Positions 43,378 to 53,600 of a stretch of 64,000 nucleotides of DNA are shown here, one piece after another. Made by a program: the position numbers and the translations under genes. Within the stretch, counting starts at the first letter, position 1; each line of letters starts with the position of its first letter. The notes beneath the pieces are model-generated. The model did not search any database and was not told where the DNA came from. It saw only the letters and a program-made list of their open reading frames with translations. The stretch is from Acidobacterium sp. S8 (lineage in GTDB: Bacteria; Acidobacteriota; Terriglobia; Terriglobales; Acidobacteriaceae), in assembly GCF_009765985.1 (NCBI RefSeq), contig NZ_LMUM01000015.1, forward strand, positions 186,001 to 250,000, read 5' to 3'.

Positions 43378-44430
43378 TCAATCGACAACGACTTGATCGA
43401 GTCGCCTGACGGCAGCCTGATTCAGGGCGGGAGCAAAGTGCGCGTAGCGTCCCGTCATAGCTAGGCTCTGATGTCCTGCCAGATATTGAACCGTACGTAA
43501 GTCAACCCCAGCCTGCACCAATCGGGTTATGAACGTATGACGAAGGGAGTGCCAGGTGAAGTCCTCGATCTTGGCTTCTTTTACCGCGCTCTCGAAAGCT
43601 TTCTTGATGTCTATGATCGGCCGCTTCTTGTATCGATCTGACCGGAAGATCCGGTCGTCATCAGGACGGTTTTTGTACAAATCCTGGATCACCGTGAAGC
43701 AGGTTTCATTCATTGTTATCTCGCGCGACCGGTTGTTTTTGGGATGGGGAACGATAATCACTTTGCGGCTCATGTCTACATCGGTCCATCTCAACCCGAA
43801 CTGTTCCGACTTCCGCAGTCCGGTGTGCAAGGCAAAGACCAACGCCGGTATGTGCCCAGGACAACGACGTGCGATCACCGCTTTGAGGCTAATCTCCTCC
43901 TCGGGCCTGAGATACCGTATGCGGCCGTCGCCTTCATTTCTGTGCTCGACTGACCGGACCGGATTGCGGCTGACCTTGTCGCTGCGGAGGGCAAGCTGAT
44001 AAGCCTTACTCAGAACGCTCTTGTACCGGTTCTTGGTAGCTGGGCTCCACCGGGGGTGGCTGCTGAGCCAGTCGTCGATTTCTTTGGGTTTCACCGTGTC
44101 GGCGGCACGATTGCCCAATTCTTTGATGATCAAATCCATCCGCCCTGTGAAGGTGCGAAGATCCCGCTTGTCATGGTCCTTGTACCACTGCTTCGCCTCC
44201 TCTCCAAGTTCGGCAATGGTGATTGGCCGTTGTCGCAGGTTGCTTGGAAGTTTTATGCCGGCACGGACTTCCGCCTTCCGTTTCTGGTACAGCGCAACCG
44301 CATCGGAACGGCGTCCAACCTTTTCGCGACGGATCTTGCCAGCCTCAGTAAAGCGAATCCACCAGATGCCACTTCCCGGTTCCCGCTCGTATACCCCTCT
44401 GACCTTGGATGGAGTCTTTTTCTCGGCCAT
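43378..44430 (-). CDS. Tyrosine recombinase/integrase of the element
   Basis: A site-specific integrase of about 350 residues. An N-terminal arm-binding domain (GIWWIRFTEAGKIRRE) and a SAM-like core-binding domain precede the catalytic domain. The catalytic residues are visible as Arg in HTGLRKSE, His/Arg in HSLRHTF, His in GHQSLAMTGRYAH and nucleophile Tyr329 in the same motif. The frame starts at TTG 44442, but ATG 44430 is preferred. It lies 95 bases from the 3' end of tRNA-Arg, the usual place for an integrase that uses that tRNA gene as target, and is transcribed away from it. Confidence 0.92.
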   Translation of the reverse strand: MAEKKTPSKVRGVYEREPGSGIWWIRFTEAGKIRREKVGRRSDAVALYQKRKAEVRAGIKLPSNLRQRPITIAELGEEAKQWYKDHDKRDLRTFTGRMDLIIKELGNRAADTVKPKEIDDWLSSHPRWSPATKNRYKSVLSKAYQLALRSDKVSRNPVRSVEHRNEGDGRIRYLRPEEEISLKAVIARRCPGHIPALVFALHTGLRKSEQFGLRWTDVDMSRKVIIVPHPKNNRSREITMNETCFTVIQDLYKNRPDDDRIFRSDRYKKRPIIDIKKAFESAVKEAKIEDFTWHSLRHTFITRLVQAGVDLRTVQYLAGHQSLAMTGRYAHFAPALNQAAVRRLDQVVVD

Positions 44431-44458
44431 ACGCGCACTCAAAGCAGCAGTCTAGCAC

Positions 44459-44481
44459 AACTGACACCATAACTGACACCA
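44459..44481. repeat. Direct repeat AACTGACACCA, two copies 12 bases apart
   Basis: Two identical 11-base copies at 44459-44469 and 44471-44481, between the integrase gene and tRNA-Arg. They could be arm-type binding sites of the integrase or part of its promoter. Confidence 0.45.
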
Positions 44482-44525
44482 AGCACTTTCGAAAGCATTT
44501 CTATTTATGTAACTTGTTGATTCCA

Positions 44526-44602
44526 TGGTGACCCCGGGAAGATTCGAACTTCCGACCTGCGGTTTAGGAAACCGTCGCTCTATCCACCTGAGCTACGGGG
44601 CC
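44526..44602 (-). tRNA. tRNA-Arg (anticodon CCT)
   Basis: 77 bases including an encoded CCA. The acceptor stem GGCCCCG/CGGGGTC, D-arm GCTC...GAGC, anticodon loop TTCCTAA with CCT at the anticodon, variable loop and T-arm GGAAG-TTCGAAT-CTTCC all pair, with one A-C mismatch in the anticodon stem. It reads AGG codons. The adjacent integrase suggests that its 3' part is the integration target. Confidence 0.92.
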
Positions 44603-44789
44603 ACTTCCGACATTTTAACCTGTTGCAAACAGAAGCATGAAAAGGAATCGGCCCCATCCGTGTCAATAACCCTTTGAAAACTTTGTCCCCATCCGGCTGA
44701 TTCCCCACGATAATCGTGCCAACAATATTTGGCAGAATATATAGACCAAATTCGCTATTCTGAATATAGAAGGCTTGTTCTTTACGAAC

Positions 44790-44825
44790 GTCATTTCGAC
44801 CCTGAGAACGAAGCGGAAGAATCTC
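44790..44825. repeat. Degenerate intergenic repeat (GTCATTTCGACC...AGCGGAAGAATCTC type)
   Basis: The sequence begins GTCATTTCGACCCTGAG and ends AAGCGGAAGAATCTC, a form that resembles the REP-like units scattered between genes in Acidobacteriota genomes. Only one copy is in the window, so the repeat status rests on memory of the family. Confidence 0.35.
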
Positions 44826-44923
44826 AAAACCAAGCCAGCGAGAAAAATCACTCTAAAACAGCGACGATCCCCGCTAAGTAATTGAAAACGCTAGAACCGA
44901 ACTAACCCGAGCAAAATCAATTA

Positions 44924-44950
44924 CATAGCGGGGGATCATCCTCCGCTATG
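44924..44950 (-). terminator. Hairpin after bcsC
   Basis: Arms CATAGCGGGGG and CCTCCGCTATG pair with one G-T wobble around a 5-base loop. On the minus strand, downstream of the bcsC stop, it is followed by TAATTGATTTTGC, moderately T-rich. A likely terminator of the cellulose operon. Confidence 0.6.
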
Positions 44951-45004
44951 CTATTGGAAAACAAAAGAAAGCCGGGTCGCAGTGGGGGAGGGGGCCCGTC
45001 CCGC

Positions 45005-48000
45005 CTATGGCACCTGCAGAGGCCGCATTCCCTGCATCGGGAAAAGCCCTGTTGGTCCGTTTTCTTCCAGCGCCGGCTGCGGCCGGAAGAGATAACGCAC
45101 ATAGAATCCGCCGCGATTGCTCGCATAATCGCGCGTGTTATTGAAGCTCAGGAAACCGCCGACATACCAGTGCTCCGCGATGGCATAAGCGCCCTCGCCT
45201 TCAAAGCTGTAATTCGCGCTCACGCTGGTATTTTCCGGGTAGTACGGATTGTTCCTCGCATACTGAAGCGTCGGATCGAGTGGATAATACGGAGTCGAGT
45301 TCTCCTGGAATGCCTGCAGGCCGAAGCTTCCCGTCGCGCGATAGTGGAACCGTGGTCCGCGATGCCCCTCAAATGTGATCGGCACGCCGCCCAGCATATA
45401 CGCCGCCGGGCTGAAGTATCCGCCCTGCCCGTAAGTGAAGTAGCGCAAGTTGTGATCGTAGTGCATGCCGAAAAAGTTCATGCCCACAACCAGCCGTCCG
45501 TATTCGGGACGATGCAGAACCTCCCAGTAAGCGCCTGCATCTCCGTCAATACGCGTATTGTCCTCAACGTGGCGCCCGGTAATATACTGGCCGCCTCCCT
45601 GGATGTACCAGCCGGATTGCGCATCGCCGAATGCCAGCTGCAGCTCGCCCGCATTCGTCATCACGCCGCCCCAGGTGTTGCCGATATAGGTGTCGCTCTT
45701 GCTGCCCAGGTCGCGTAGGCCCGCATAAGAGAGCTGCGTATCGGTAACCGGATCGCGCGAGAAGGTCAGCGTGAAGTGCGACGTCGGCGGATGCACATAG
45801 ATGCCGCCGAGCACATTCGCCACCAGGAAGCCGCTCGGTGTGTACCCAAGATTGGCAGCGAACGACGCCGTCCGCAGCTGGAACTCGCCGCCGATACCGG
45901 CAGCGGACTGCAGGTACGGCAGTGAGTCAGCAGGCAGAGTTCCCTGCTGAAAGGTTTCCGTGCTCGTAGCCGTGCCCGAGTCGAGCAGTACAGGCCGTGT
46001 AATGATCGTGCCGCGCACGCCCGGACCGAGCATGCTTGATGCTTCAATCTGCCCCGTGTAGGCAGCAAGACGGTCATAACCTGGCTGGCCGCTGCGATAG
46101 TCCACTACCGCCGCTCCGCCGGTCCACGGACTACCCGCGCCCCGCAGGATCTCGAGTTGTTCCTCGACCTGCTCGCGCTCAGTTTTCACTCGCACCACCG
46201 GCATGCCCGATCCGGTCAGCGGAGGCAGAACCGGCGTCTCGACCTTCGCCGTCTCTCTGGCCGTGTACGGCGCAGGGATGGAGTTCGTCTCATCGGGAGC
46301 CTGCGGAGGCGTGACCGGCGGCAGCCCCGTATCCTGGGATATCTGCCCATTCATCTGCCGGATTGCTGCCTGCAGCCGATTCGCGGGATTCGCATCGTTC
46401 GCATCGACAAACGGTCTCGCGTTCGACGTCGGCTCAAAGGAAGCTTGTCGCGGTGAAGACGAAACAGCAGATTGAACCGGAGCACGCATCGGAGCAGGCG
46501 CAATGTAGTCAACCGATGACGAAACCTCCTGCTGCTCGACTGTGACAGCATGATGACGCTGGCTTCGCACCGGCGGAACATATGCTACCTCAGGTGGAGT
46601 GATTTCCGCAGTTGAAGCGCGTTCCGTTTCTACCGGAGCAGTCTCAGCCGGAGTGCCGCCGGCATCGGCAAAGTCGCCGAGCGTCGGTGTATTCACCGGC
46701 GGAGCCTCCTGCCACGAAGCCGCCGCGCGATCTCCCTCGACCGCAGGATCAAGCGGACCGCCACTGTTCTGGCTCACTCGTCCTGCCGGAGCCAGCAACT
46801 GCATCAGCTGCTGCGTCGGAGATAATCCACCCGGCTGGCCCGTATCGCCCGGCTGCGTAAACATCAGCCCCGGCGACGATGGCCCCATGGCATCGAGCGC
46901 CGCACGATAGTAAGCCGCTGCGCGATCCTGATTGCCGCGCGCCTGCTCATACTGAGCAGCGAGCTTCAAAATCTGAGGATCCGTCTTGTACTGGTCCAGC
47001 GCCGCCTCAAGCCATGTCTGCGCCTGCTTCATATCGCGAGCAGCCATCGCCGCGCCGATCGCTCCCTGGTACTGAGGCAGCGTCGCATGGGTCATATCGC
47101 GTGAAGCATAGATAGCGACTGCCTGCTTCGGCTGCCCCGCCTTCATGTAGAGACCAGCAAGAGCGCCCGAAACATCCGGATTATCCGGAAACGCCTGCAA
47201 CGCCGCAGCCAGGATCGCCAGCGCACGCCGTTGATCCCCCGCAGCTAACGCGCTGTTCGCGCGGCGAACGCTCCACGAAGCCCACAGTTGATTGAACTGC
47301 ACTTGCTGCTCGTCGGTCATGTCCGGCGAGTTCGCCAGGTTAGACACCAGCGCATACAGTTGACGATCATTGCCGGCATTCAGCAGAACCCATCCATATT
47401 GGATCTGCGTATCCACCGGCATATCGGCTCCGCGGTCGCGATAGATCTGCGCCAGCTGAGCAAAGCTCCGCAGCGCCGCCTGATTCTGCTTGGCGCCGGA
47501 CTGAATCGACGCCAGCGTCTGCAGATACGCCGGATCGCCTTCGAGCCGTAGACGTACCGACTCCGGCATCGCCGCAATCCTCCGCAGCGCCTCGCGGTCC
47601 TGGTTCTGCTGGTGCAACGCATTCAGCACGCCGCGCCATGCTGCGAGGTTTTCGGGATCAGCATCCAGTTGCTTGCGATAGATCGCGTATGCCTTCTGCG
47701 GCTCGTTCTCTGCCGCGTAGATATCCGCAAGCTGCAACTCGATGCCGGCCTGCGGCGGAGGCGCAACCGTCAGTGCGCGCTCCAGATACTTCCGCGCCCG
47801 ATCCCACTGATGCTCGGTCTGGTAAATGGAACCTACCAGCACAAGGAACGACGGATCGTTCTGCTCACTATCGATCACCGTCTTCGGCATGCCGCTGATC
47901 GAAGCCAGCGCCTCTTGATCCCGGCCCAGTTGATGTTGCGCTGCAATCAGTGCGCGCCATGCGCCGGCATTTTCTGGATCCTGCGCCACTACCTGGCGAT

Positions 48001-49501
48001 AAAGCTGCAGCGCCGGCTCATACTTCTTGGCAGTCATCAGCAGATTCGCATACTGCATCTGCTTATCGACCGGCAGATCGCGCCCCTGGTTCGGAAATGG
48101 CAGTGACAGCGCCCGCTCCACCGTGCGGTCCGCATCTGCCTTGCGTCCCAGGCTGGAATAGTCCTGCGCCAGGAGCCGCAGGAATTCGGGATCGTTATCC
48201 AGATGCGCATGGACATCCTTCGGCATACGGCTGTTCGTCTGCAGCGCACCCTGCGCGTCGTTCGACATGGACTGTGCTATGAAGAGACCGCGCCATGCCG
48301 GCTCCCGCCCCGGCGCCAACCGCACTGCGCGTTGGAAAGAGTCCACCGCTTCGGCGTAGCTCCCAGCCTTCATCTGCGCGCCGCCCAATCCCTCCAGCGC
48401 ATCGGGACTCGTCGGCTTCTGAGCTAATGCTCCTCGATACGACTCGATCGCAGCCTCCGTGTCACCCGACTGCATCTTGTTGCCGGCATCTCCCATCTGC
48501 TGCCAGAACCGCGAAGTGGCAATCGAGCTATCCAGCCCTTTCGCTCCCTCTGCGCGGGCGCGCTCGAAGTAGGTCAACGCATGTCCAAAGTCCTGCTGCT
48601 TCATGTACACGTAGCCCAAACCACTAAGGGCTCGCGGATTGTTTGGCTGCTTGGCCAGCAGCCCCTGGAAGCGCTGCGTTGCCTCATCCAGCCTTCCCGC
48701 GTTGAGTGCGCGATAGGCTGCTGCTTCAGCCGAGTCCACAACCGGCGCGGGTGCTGTAGGAGCATTGGTCGCAGTCGCCGGCGTACCCGCTTCAGTCTTC
48801 CCCGCGCTGGCATTCCACGCCTGCGCCTGGGCTAAAGCCGTCTGAGCGGAAGCCACGTCGCTGTACTTCTGCAGGAGAGCAATTCCCTCCGCACGCGTCT
48901 TCGGATCGTAGGTAAGAATACGTCCCAGTGTGATGGCATATCTCGAATCCGCAGGAAACTGGTTCGCCAGCTTCCGTAATCCGGCAATGGCATGAGGACG
49001 GTCTTCCGGAATCGCAGACTCCGTGTCGTAATATGCCAGCGCGTAATTCCCCGCCGGGGGTATGTCGCCAAACGCTTCGCGGTAGAGCCGCATCGCATCC
49101 GCATAACGGCCCGACGCAGCTAGTTGCCCCGCCTGCCGCAGACGCTCGTTCCGCGACTGCCCGCCCGATATGGCCTGAACCTTCGCCGCCTCATCCGCGC
49201 TGCCGCCCGCGGCCCTGAAGCGCTGAAGATATCCCGCCGCCTCATCGGCTTTTCCCAGCTGCATATCGGCTTTGGCAATCCCGAGCAGTGCTTCGCGGTT
49301 ATTGACATCAGCCAGCAGCACCTGCTGCCAGGTCTGTACCGCCATGTCCAGATGGCCGCCGGCAGCCAGAGACGCCGCCCTCTTCAGCAGCACCTGTTGC
49401 GCGGAGGTCTGCGTCTGCGCGGGACAGGAAATGGCAAATCCAATCGCACAGACGGCCAGAAGCAGAAGTCTGCGGCACGCATTGCGGTTTAATTTTTCCA
49501 T
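45005..49501 (-). CDS. bcsC: Cellulose synthase operon protein C (TPR/outer-membrane export channel)
   Basis: About 1498 residues. After a signal peptide (LLLLAVCAIGFAISCPA) come roughly 20 TPR units to about residue 950, a Pro/Thr/Val-rich low-complexity linker to about 1130, and a C-terminal domain of the BcsC family that forms an outer-membrane beta-barrel (starting near VKTEREQVEEQLEILRG, with WGGVMTNAGELQLAFGDAQS and YFTYGQGGYFSP). It exports the cellulose chain across the periplasm and outer membrane. The frame is open from 49552, but GAGG lies 6 bases before ATG 49501, so that start is used; it overlaps the bcsZ end by 13 bases. The last gene of the operon. Confidence 0.93.
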   Translation of the reverse strand: MEKLNRNACRRLLLLAVCAIGFAISCPAQTQTSAQQVLLKRAASLAAGGHLDMAVQTWQQVLLADVNNREALLGIAKADMQLGKADEAAGYLQRFRAAGGSADEAAKVQAISGGQSRNERLRQAGQLAASGRYADAMRLYREAFGDIPPAGNYALAYYDTESAIPEDRPHAIAGLRKLANQFPADSRYAITLGRILTYDPKTRAEGIALLQKYSDVASAQTALAQAQAWNASAGKTEAGTPATATNAPTAPAPVVDSAEAAAYRALNAGRLDEATQRFQGLLAKQPNNPRALSGLGYVYMKQQDFGHALTYFERARAEGAKGLDSSIATSRFWQQMGDAGNKMQSGDTEAAIESYRGALAQKPTSPDALEGLGGAQMKAGSYAEAVDSFQRAVRLAPGREPAWRGLFIAQSMSNDAQGALQTNSRMPKDVHAHLDNDPEFLRLLAQDYSSLGRKADADRTVERALSLPFPNQGRDLPVDKQMQYANLLMTAKKYEPALQLYRQVVAQDPENAGAWRALIAAQHQLGRDQEALASISGMPKTVIDSEQNDPSFLVLVGSIYQTEHQWDRARKYLERALTVAPPPQAGIELQLADIYAAENEPQKAYAIYRKQLDADPENLAAWRGVLNALHQQNQDREALRRIAAMPESVRLRLEGDPAYLQTLASIQSGAKQNQAALRSFAQLAQIYRDRGADMPVDTQIQYGWVLLNAGNDRQLYALVSNLANSPDMTDEQQVQFNQLWASWSVRRANSALAAGDQRRALAILAAALQAFPDNPDVSGALAGLYMKAGQPKQAVAIYASRDMTHATLPQYQGAIGAAMAARDMKQAQTWLEAALDQYKTDPQILKLAAQYEQARGNQDRAAAYYRAALDAMGPSSPGLMFTQPGDTGQPGGLSPTQQLMQLLAPAGRVSQNSGGPLDPAVEGDRAAASWQEAPPVNTPTLGDFADAGGTPAETAPVETERASTAEITPPEVAYVPPVRSQRHHAVTVEQQEVSSSVDYIAPAPMRAPVQSAVSSSPRQASFEPTSNARPFVDANDANPANRLQAAIRQMNGQISQDTGLPPVTPPQAPDETNSIPAPYTARETAKVETPVLPPLTGSGMPVVRVKTEREQVEEQLEILRGAGSPWTGGAAVVDYRSGQPGYDRLAAYTGQIEASSMLGPGVRGTIITRPVLLDSGTATSTETFQQGTLPADSLPYLQSAAGIGGEFQLRTASFAANLGYTPSGFLVANVLGGIYVHPPTSHFTLTFSRDPVTDTQLSYAGLRDLGSKSDTYIGNTWGGVMTNAGELQLAFGDAQSGWYIQGGGQYITGRHVEDNTRIDGDAGAYWEVLHRPEYGRLVVGMNFFGMHYDHNLRYFTYGQGGYFSPAAYMLGGVPITFEGHRGPRFHYRATGSFGLQAFQENSTPYYPLDPTLQYARNNPYYPENTSVSANYSFEGEGAYAIAEHWYVGGFLSFNNTRDYASNRGGFYVRYLFRPQPALEENGPTGLFPMQGMRPLQVP

Positions 49502-50622
49502 TGAACCCTCAGCTTTCCATCCGGAGCAAATCGAAATCGTCCGTCCTGCCATCCCAGCGCAAATAACGCCAGGTTCTGGTCGTAATATCGGGGCGGATGC
49601 GCCAGAAGCCCCGTAACGGAATCGAACTGTGCGAGCACGTTACGCAGCTGGAAGGTTGCCGCATCCGCGTCTCCTTCTGTAACAAGAAACGGCACCATCG
49701 CAGCCGCAAATCCCGGCGGAGCCTTCTCACTCGCAATACTTCCATCGGGATTCACCGACTCTGGAGGTGACATATGCGCCTCCACATATCGCTGCATGGG
49801 CTTCAATATCTGCAGCAGCTGGGTACTTTCTTCGACCTCTCCGGGACTCATTCCCGCCCACAGATACACGCGGATAGCGTCATAGCTGCCGCGTGCCGTC
49901 CTGGTATCTCCGGGCGCGCTGACCGGAGCAAATCCTGTGCCCAATGTGTACTCGACCCAGTCCATCGCAAACCCGGAAGGGCTGGCCTTTCCCATCCATA
50001 TGGGAAAGGCATCCAGAATCTGCTTCCATGGACCCCGCTTATCGACCCTGTTTGCAGCCAGTAGCAAGGGCACAGGCGTATAGCTTGGATTCAGCAGCCA
50101 TCGTGTGTTGAACCAGTGGAACCCCACATTGCCGGGCAACAATACCTTGGTCAGGTTCGGCAAGGTAGCCGTTTCATCTTCTGCAATCAGCGCAAGCATC
50201 GCTGCCCCCGCATTGCTGTACTGTTGTACGGCCCAAAGGTCGCCTGCTTCGATCAGATCGTAGGCGGTCCATAAGTCGGCATCAGAGGCCGAATTCGGGT
50301 CAAGTACACCCCATGAGCCATCTGGCTTCGCGCCCCAGCTCCAGGCCGGCAGGTTTTTGGAGAGATCGCCTTTTGCAAGGTTTCCCTCAGTCCACGAGCG
50401 AAGCCGTTCAAACATCGCCCTGTCATTCGCAACCAGGGCGAAGAACATAGCATAACTCTGCCCTTCTGACGTAGTCATCGAATTTCTGTCCGGATCGATA
50501 ACCCGCCCTTCCGGCTTCACAAAATACGCCACGTAGTGATTCCAGAAAGGCCAGGAAGATGAAGCCGCTCCCGACATCTGGCATCCTGCCAGCACAGCGA
50601 GCAGCACTAACCAGCGTTTCAC
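49489..50622 (-). CDS. bcsZ: Periplasmic endo-beta-1,4-glucanase, GH8 (BcsZ)
   Basis: A 377-residue endoglucanase of family GH8 that trims nascent cellulose. The catalytic acid Glu53 lies in TTSEGQSYAMFF and Asp114/Asp116 lie in SASDADLWTAYDL, typical of BcsZ. A lipobox-like LAGC ends at Cys14, so it may be a lipoprotein, which is not the rule for BcsZ. The frame is open to 50766, but GTG 50622 overlaps the stop of the upstream gene by GTGA and gives the signal peptide directly, so it is chosen. It overlaps bcsC at the other end. Confidence 0.92.
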   Translation of the reverse strand: MKRWLVLLAVLAGCQMSGAASSSWPFWNHYVAYFVKPEGRVIDPDRNSMTTSEGQSYAMFFALVANDRAMFERLRSWTEGNLAKGDLSKNLPAWSWGAKPDGSWGVLDPNSASDADLWTAYDLIEAGDLWAVQQYSNAGAAMLALIAEDETATLPNLTKVLLPGNVGFHWFNTRWLLNPSYTPVPLLLAANRVDKRGPWKQILDAFPIWMGKASPSGFAMDWVEYTLGTGFAPVSAPGDTRTARGSYDAIRVYLWAGMSPGEVEESTQLLQILKPMQRYVEAHMSPPESVNPDGSIASEKAPPGFAAAMVPFLVTEGDADAATFQLRNVLAQFDSVTGLLAHPPRYYDQNLALFALGWQDGRFRFAPDGKLRVQWKN

Positions 50623-53600
50623 GGCTTTTGCGTTCCCAGGCGCTCTGCTACTCTGCGGTCCAGGCGCGCTCGCGTCCAGGGCACGACAAATAACCCAAGC
50701 ACAAATGTCAGCACGACCACCATCCAGGGATAGGTTCGCAGCCAGTACCGGATCCGCGACCACCATGGCAGATAACCGACGTGGTAAAAGCGATCACCCA
50801 GCCGGTACGAACTAAAATCCTGCCCGTGCAGAACGCTCACCGACTCGCTGACGGCGCTCGAGGTAGTTGCTTTCTGTAGCGCATTAATAAACGGGCCCAT
50901 CGTCTGATCATTGCGGAATGTGATAGCGACGACGGATCTGTTTGAAGACCAGGGCGACTCGATGCCCTGGACCAGCGCCTCGGGAAATTCGCCCAGGCTC
51001 TGAAGAAGTCCTTTCCGCTGCTGCGCCTGGTTCACCTTCCACCACCACTTGGGACGCATCTGGGAAACCTGCCACCAGGCATGCTCCACCAGGGAGAAAA
51101 AGCCGCCCGTATCGCTGACGGAATACCCCTGATCCTGCACCTGAACCAATAGCTGCGGATTCAGTTGCTGAAACGCCGGTTGATCGGCTTGCGTGCCCAG
51201 AACTAGGTAATCGGCGTCTGCTCCCAGGAGCGACGAGTCTCCTACCGTCAAGCGTAGCGCCGGATAACCGGTCTGTTGTCCAAAATGACCGAGCAACGCT
51301 AGATACACGCCAATCTCATCAGGCGATGATCGTTGCGGCAGAATGATCCTCGTCTGCGAAAGATCGGCAAAACGCGTAAACGGGAAGCCGGCATTCGAGA
51401 AAAGTTCCAGGTTCGGCATCGATGCCCAGTGGTCGATCCCGCGAATGTCGAGGTATGAGCTACGCAGGATTGCACCCTGTAGATTGATAGGCGCCGTATC
51501 CTGGCAATTACCGGTCTTCGCCATCTGGAAATAAAAATTAAACAGGAAGGTATTGGCGAAGGGCCGCATGTTCACCAGCGGTACGGCGGCATCATAGCTC
51601 AGCGTCTTCCGGTTCACTTCTGCATGAGGCATCGGAAGCTGATCCACCAGAGATCCGTTGCTGGTGATCCGCAGGGTCGATCCGTTGGCAAGTGGAATCG
51701 CGTTATAGCGATAATCCATGTGCAACAGTAAGTTCTGCTTGTCGCCGTAGTAGAGATCGGGCGGCACCCGCAGATAAACCGGCAAAGGCCCCGAACCGTC
51801 GCTCTGCAATTCAGCGTTGGCGGAATAATCCCAGAATGGTGAGAGCCGCTCGGTGCTCATCCACAACGGAGCATCATCAGCTTTCCGCGCTTCGGGAAGC
51901 TGATATTCCGGAACATGCACGATATTTCCCTGCAGCATCGCGTTTCCGGTGGCTAAGGACCGCGCCGCAGTCAGAAGCTCATCGCCATTGTCCCCGGCAA
52001 TAATTAGGACCTTCCCATAAGGATCGGAAGGATTCGTCCGCACGGCAACCGTGGGACCATCTTCAGTCAACTGAATGCCAGCCGGCACCTCGCTGCGGTT
52101 CTGCACGAACACCACAACATTGCCCTTGGGCAGCGTGCCTACCGATACCGGAAATGTGAGTGGCCTGGACTTCGCAAGAATTCCGAACCACGAGGCCACA
52201 ATCCCGCCAGCCTGCAGTGATTCACGGCTCGGCTGCACGCTTGCAAATGCAAACGGAATCGCTGCCGAAGAACTTCCAAGTGCTCCGTCATAAAACGGGA
52301 GCGGCAGCATCTTTAAATCATCGACAAGCTGCAACAGCGAGCCTGAAACCTCGATACTCGACGTATTATCTACGCGGCCCCACAGCACTGTGTTTGCCGG
52401 ATCCTCGCATTTCTGCGTGTAGTGGCCCACAAACTCAAGGGTCAGCACGTTATTGCGAACCAGTAATTCCGCGGGCAAAGGAATATCCGCCGTCAGCGGT
52501 GCCTGCACATCGGCCACTTTTTCCGGAATCGGAAGCGTCGCGACCAGTGTGCCATTCATCAGAACGCTCAGATGGCTCATCTGCGGAATCAATCCCGGAG
52601 AAAACCCGTAATGCAGATGAAGCTTCGCCTCTTGCACTACGTCGGTCTGTGGCAAGGCAAACGGAATATCGCGGGATGCCGCGACACCCCGGAAGAGGAT
52701 ACCGGATGGGATTCCGATATCATTCAGCGTAAACGTCGATGAAAAAGAGCCGGGCGCAGGTGCTGTCGCTGATAACTGCGGAGCAGCTTTGCCACTCTTC
52801 TTTTGTGCAAGCGACGGCACGCAGGCTCCGGCAAGCAGCGCCAGCAGCAGTATCGCCGTCGTCGCGCTTGCGGTTGCCGGCGCATCCGCGCTCTTCCGCT
52901 TCGGAATCAGCACTCCCAATGCGTACCCCACTCCTCGCACGGACAAACGCATGAGTTGCAAGAAGCTGAGCCACGGCTTGTCAGCCACGCGTCGCTCGCT
53001 ACGGCTTAGCCAGGAATCGGCGCGCGAGTAGAGAACGAGCGTCAATAACTCTTCTTCGTGCAGTGACAGTTCCTCGTACTTGACGCGAAGAGCGGTGCCG
53101 CTTCCATCTACCACGGTTGCGGGAAAATTCGTCCGTTCCCGCCTTACTGGGTAAATAACAGTTACAGCGGTATTGGGAGGAAGGCTCAGCGGTTGTTCCA
53201 GATTGACGGAAGCTCCGCCGCGCGAGAGATTCACCGACTCGCCGAAAATGCTTCTTCCATCCGGCAGCACAATCTCTACCGGCATATGCAGATCGATGCG
53301 CACATCAGAACGCACCTGCTTCGATTCGCGAGCTACGGCATTCGCTGTGCCGACAATCACCATATTGAAAAGTATCCAGAAAGTGTTCATCGCGATCGTT
53401 CCCGGATGATCCGCATTCCAGTAGAAGAAGCGGATCGGCGCAATGATCAGGCCGGCAATATTCAGCAGCAGAAGAGCTACATAAGGACGCGCAATGCGCG
53501 CATCGAAGTAGCTCTTTTGCACAATGCCGCCCTTGGCCGTCACATTGAATTTTCCGAGCTTCGGATTGATGAGTGCGAGCAAGGTTGGACCGAGAATGTA

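Larger units (their letters stand above)
38044..44525. mobile_element. Integrative mobilizable element next to tRNA-Arg(CCT)
   Basis: The element has a tyrosine integrase beside the tRNA 3' end, a ribbon-helix-helix-like protein, a two-TM protein, a MobF relaxase-helicase and an excisionase-like protein, all on the minus strand. There is no mating-pair-formation (type IV secretion) gene set, so it is mobilizable rather than self-transmissible. Its left edge is only approximate. Decayed fragments on both flanks suggest earlier insertions at this spot. Confidence 0.7.
44603..45004. other. Intergenic region between tRNA-Arg and bcsC
   Basis: About 402 bases. It carries a degenerate repeat at 44790-44825 and a hairpin at 44924-44950, then a G-rich stretch before the bcsC stop. 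The frame at 44663-44851 on the minus strand has no supporting signal. Confidence 0.5.

Noticed and set aside
44663-44851. 62-codon hydrophobic minus-strand frame
   Set aside because: No Shine-Dalgarno, biased composition, overlaps a repeat-like segment; looks non-coding.
45005-49501. Many long frames on the plus strand inside bcsC
   Set aside because: They follow from the GC-rich repeats of the TPR region and have no independent support.
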